Source of the DNA: Clarkia xantiana subsp. parviflora
Lineage: Eukaryota > Streptophyta > Magnoliopsida > Myrtales > Onagraceae
Assembly (NCBI GenBank): GCA_036873135.1
Contig: JAPTYO010000007.1
Location: 15,420,763 to 15,484,762 of the forward strand
Length of the DNA: 64,000 nt
Direction: 5' to 3'
The notes under the pieces were generated by a model. It did no database searches, was not told where the DNA came from, and saw only the letters and a list, made by a program, of their open reading frames with translations. Within the stretch, counting starts at the first letter, position 1. Each line of letters opens with the position of its first letter. A program made the translations under genes and the position numbers. Below, piece after piece: positions 61,690-64,000 of this stretch.

Positions 61690-63640
61690 AATATCAGATT
61701 TAAGATATAAATTTAAGATATCAATTTATGTTATAAGTTTAAGGTATCAGTTTAAAGTATAAGTTTAAGATATCAATTTAAGACATCAATTTAAGGCATC
61801 ATCTTAAGGTATTATTAGCATTTTGTAATGCATTGTCCATTGTAATATGAGATTATACGTTAGAACTCCATTTATTGTAATGTGAAATTACATCATAAAA
61901 CCAATGTAACGTGAGATTACGTCCAACATTATGGATAAAATACTCTATAGTATATATCTTATTATTAGCTTTTTAAGGTATCATATTAAGTTATCAGTTT
62001 AAGATATCAACTTAAGGTATCAACTAAATGCATCAATCTAAGATATTATTTAAGGTTTCATCTTAAGGCATCAGTTTAAGTTTTAAAGTGTCAGTTTAAG
62101 TTATCAGTTTAGGGTATCAATTTAAGATATCAATTTAATGTTTCAGCTTAAGGCATTAGCTTTAGGTATCATATTAAGGCATCAATTTAAGGTATCAGCT
62201 TAAGGCAACAGATTAAAGGTATCAGTTTAAGCCATTAGTTTAAGGCATCAGTTTAAAGCATCATTGTAAGGTCCCAGTTTAAGGTATCAACTTAATGTAT
62301 CAATTTAAGGCGTCAGTTTAAGACATTATTTTAAGGCATCAATTTAAGGCATCATATTAGGTCTCAATTTAAGGTATCACTTTAAGACATCAGTTTAATG
62401 TCTCAATTTAAGGCATCAGTTTTAAGGCATAAGCTAAGGGATCACCTTAAAGCATTAACTTAAGAGATCAACTTAAGGGATCAGTTTAAGGTATCAGTTT
62501 GATGTATAAGTTTAAGACATCAACTTAAGGCATCAATTTAAGGCATCAACTTAAGGTATAAGCTTAAGTTTAAGGTATCAATTTAATGTATAAGTTAATG
62601 TATTAGCTTAAGACATCAGTTTAATGCATCAGTTTAAGGCATCAACTTAAGGTATCAGGTTAATGTATAAGCTAAATGTATCAGTTTAAGGTATCATTTT
62701 ATGGTATCAGCTTAATGTATCAGTTTAATGTATAAGTTTAACGGATCAGCTTAAGGCATCACTTTAAGGTATTTTTAGCCTTTTGTAATGTAATGTGAGA
62801 TTATATCGAAAAATATATATAATATAAGATTACGTCCAACATTACGGAGTGTTATCATTTTATTATTATTTATTATTATTAAATAGATAAAATAATTTAT
62901 ATTATATACCTTTATAGTTTATTATAATATTATTATTATTACATCAGTTTAAGGCATCATTTTAAGATATTTGTTTAAGGTGACATCTTAAGGCATCAAT
63001 TGAAGACATCATATTAATGTATCAGTTTAAGGCGTCAGTTTAGGGTATCAACTTAAGGTATAAGTTAAATGTTTTAGCTTAAGGTATCATCTTTAGGTAT
63101 CAGCTTAATGTATCAATCTAAGGTATCAGGAAAAGGTATCGGCTTAAGGGATCAGTTTAGAGACATCAATTTAAGGCGTTAGATTAAGGTATCAACTTAA
63201 GGTATCTGTTTAAGTTGTATAGAACATAACATTCGTTCCCCCTTAATACATTAGTTTAAGGCATCAATTAAAGGTATTAGCTTAAAGTATAAGTTTAAGG
63301 TATCAACTTAATGTATCAGTTTTAAGTGTTAGCTTAAAGTATCAGTTTAAGGCATCAACTAAAGGTATTAGCTTAAAGTATAAGTTTAAGGTATCAATTT
63401 AAAGTGTTAGCTTAAATTATCCGTTTAAGGTATCAGCTTCACGTATTAGTTTAAAGTATCAGCTTCACGTATCAGTTTAAGGTATCAACTTAAGGTATTT
63501 TTACCCTTTTTTTAATGTAATGTAATGTAAGATTACATCGAAAAATAAATTTAATGTGGGATTACGCCCAACATTGCGGAGTGTTATTATTTTATTACTA
63601 TTTATTAATTAGAAAAAATACTTTGCTTATATCTTTATAG

Positions 63641-63695
<55 letters not shown>

Positions 63696-64000
63696 GCTTT
63701 TTAAGGTGTTAGATTAATGTATCAGTTTAAGACATCAATTTAATGTATTAGCTTAAGACATCAGTTTATGTCATCAGTTTAGGGTATCGGTTTAAGATGG
63801 TAGTTTAATGTTTCAGCTTAAGGTATCAACTTTAGGTATCATATTAAGGCATTAGCTTAAGGTATCATTTTAAGGTATCAACTTAAGGGATCGGCTTAAG
63901 GCATCAGATTAAATGTATCAGTTAAAACAATTAGCTTAATTTAAGACATCATTATAAGGTCCCAGTTTAAGGGATCAACTTAAAGTATCAGCTTAAATTA
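61690..64000. repeat. Degenerate 13-bp tandem array with recurring spacers
   Basis: Roughly 130 copies of a 13-mer with consensus CAGTTTAAGGTAT; the frequent variants are at positions 2-4 (AGT, AAC, AGC) and GGTAT/GGCAT/TGTAT. The period holds exactly 13 over long runs, for example 62625-62770. The array is interrupted three times (about 61812-61975, 62766-62942, 63490-63705) by related spacers containing GTAATGTGAGATTA, ATTACGTCCAACATTACGGA and TTATTATT-rich DNA. The array runs off the window. No coding frame, since 13 is not a multiple of three. Confidence 0.9.
63646..63694. repeat. (TTA)n microsatellite in the third spacer
   Basis: About 16 TTA units following TATAGTTTATTA, inside the third spacer of the 13-bp array. 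Confidence 0.9.

Overview
This is nuclear DNA of a flowering plant, most likely a eudicot. Genes have many short exons with GT-AG introns. The gene set (EIN2, a CP29-type chloroplast RNA-binding protein, organellar lysyl-tRNA synthetase, a DUF1639 protein, arabinogalactan peptides) is plant-specific. The spaces between genes are AT-rich and full of plant transposons. Every identification rests on reading motifs and splice signals; no database search was possible.

Layout. 1-305: tail of a hAT transposase. 2038-8500 (-): EIN2, the central ethylene-signalling membrane protein, with an apparent one-base frameshift in exon 2. 9066-15807 (+): a full-length plant L1-type LINE with target-site duplications and broken ORFs. 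16.1-21.0 kb: repeat-rich DNA, including a hAT element inside another hAT element and a GC-rich block with a possible gene fragment. 21217-23313 (+): CP29-like chloroplast ribonucleoprotein. 24.5-28.1 kb: copia gag remnant, MITEs and GC-rich repeats. 28631-29131 (+): intronless RPL12 (uL11). 30.6-32.3 kb: nested MITE. 32475-34320 (-): RPS3A (eS1), seven coding exons. 34.6-35.9 kb: Tourist-like MITE and copia RT remnant. 36535-36606 (+): tRNA-Gln(CUG). 36909-41974 (-): organellar lysyl-tRNA synthetase, 14 coding exons, head-to-head with a DUF1639 gene (42627-43800, +). 44.1-46.2 kb: second Tourist-like copy, RNase H fragment and a Mutator-type MITE with a perfect 9-bp TSD. 47342-47581 and 60852-61091 (+): two paralogous 79-residue GPI-anchored AG peptides. 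They are separated by a nest in which a young 9.9-kb non-autonomous LTR element (50134-60019, LTRs that look identical) sits inside an old TRIM-like element (49441-60505). 61690 to the window end: an unusual degenerate 13-bp tandem array with recurring spacers related to a repeat at 16.36-17.04 kb.

The host genes form no operon or shared pathway. RPL12, RPS3A, tRNA-Gln and LysRS all serve translation, cytosolic or organellar. Both ribosomal-protein genes carry site II (TGGGCY) and telo-box-like promoter motifs. The most striking structures are the LTR-in-TRIM nest between the AG-peptide paralogs, the palindrome array inside the young LTRs, a CRISPR-like-looking 49-bp array in its interior, and the 13-bp array with higher-order spacers.
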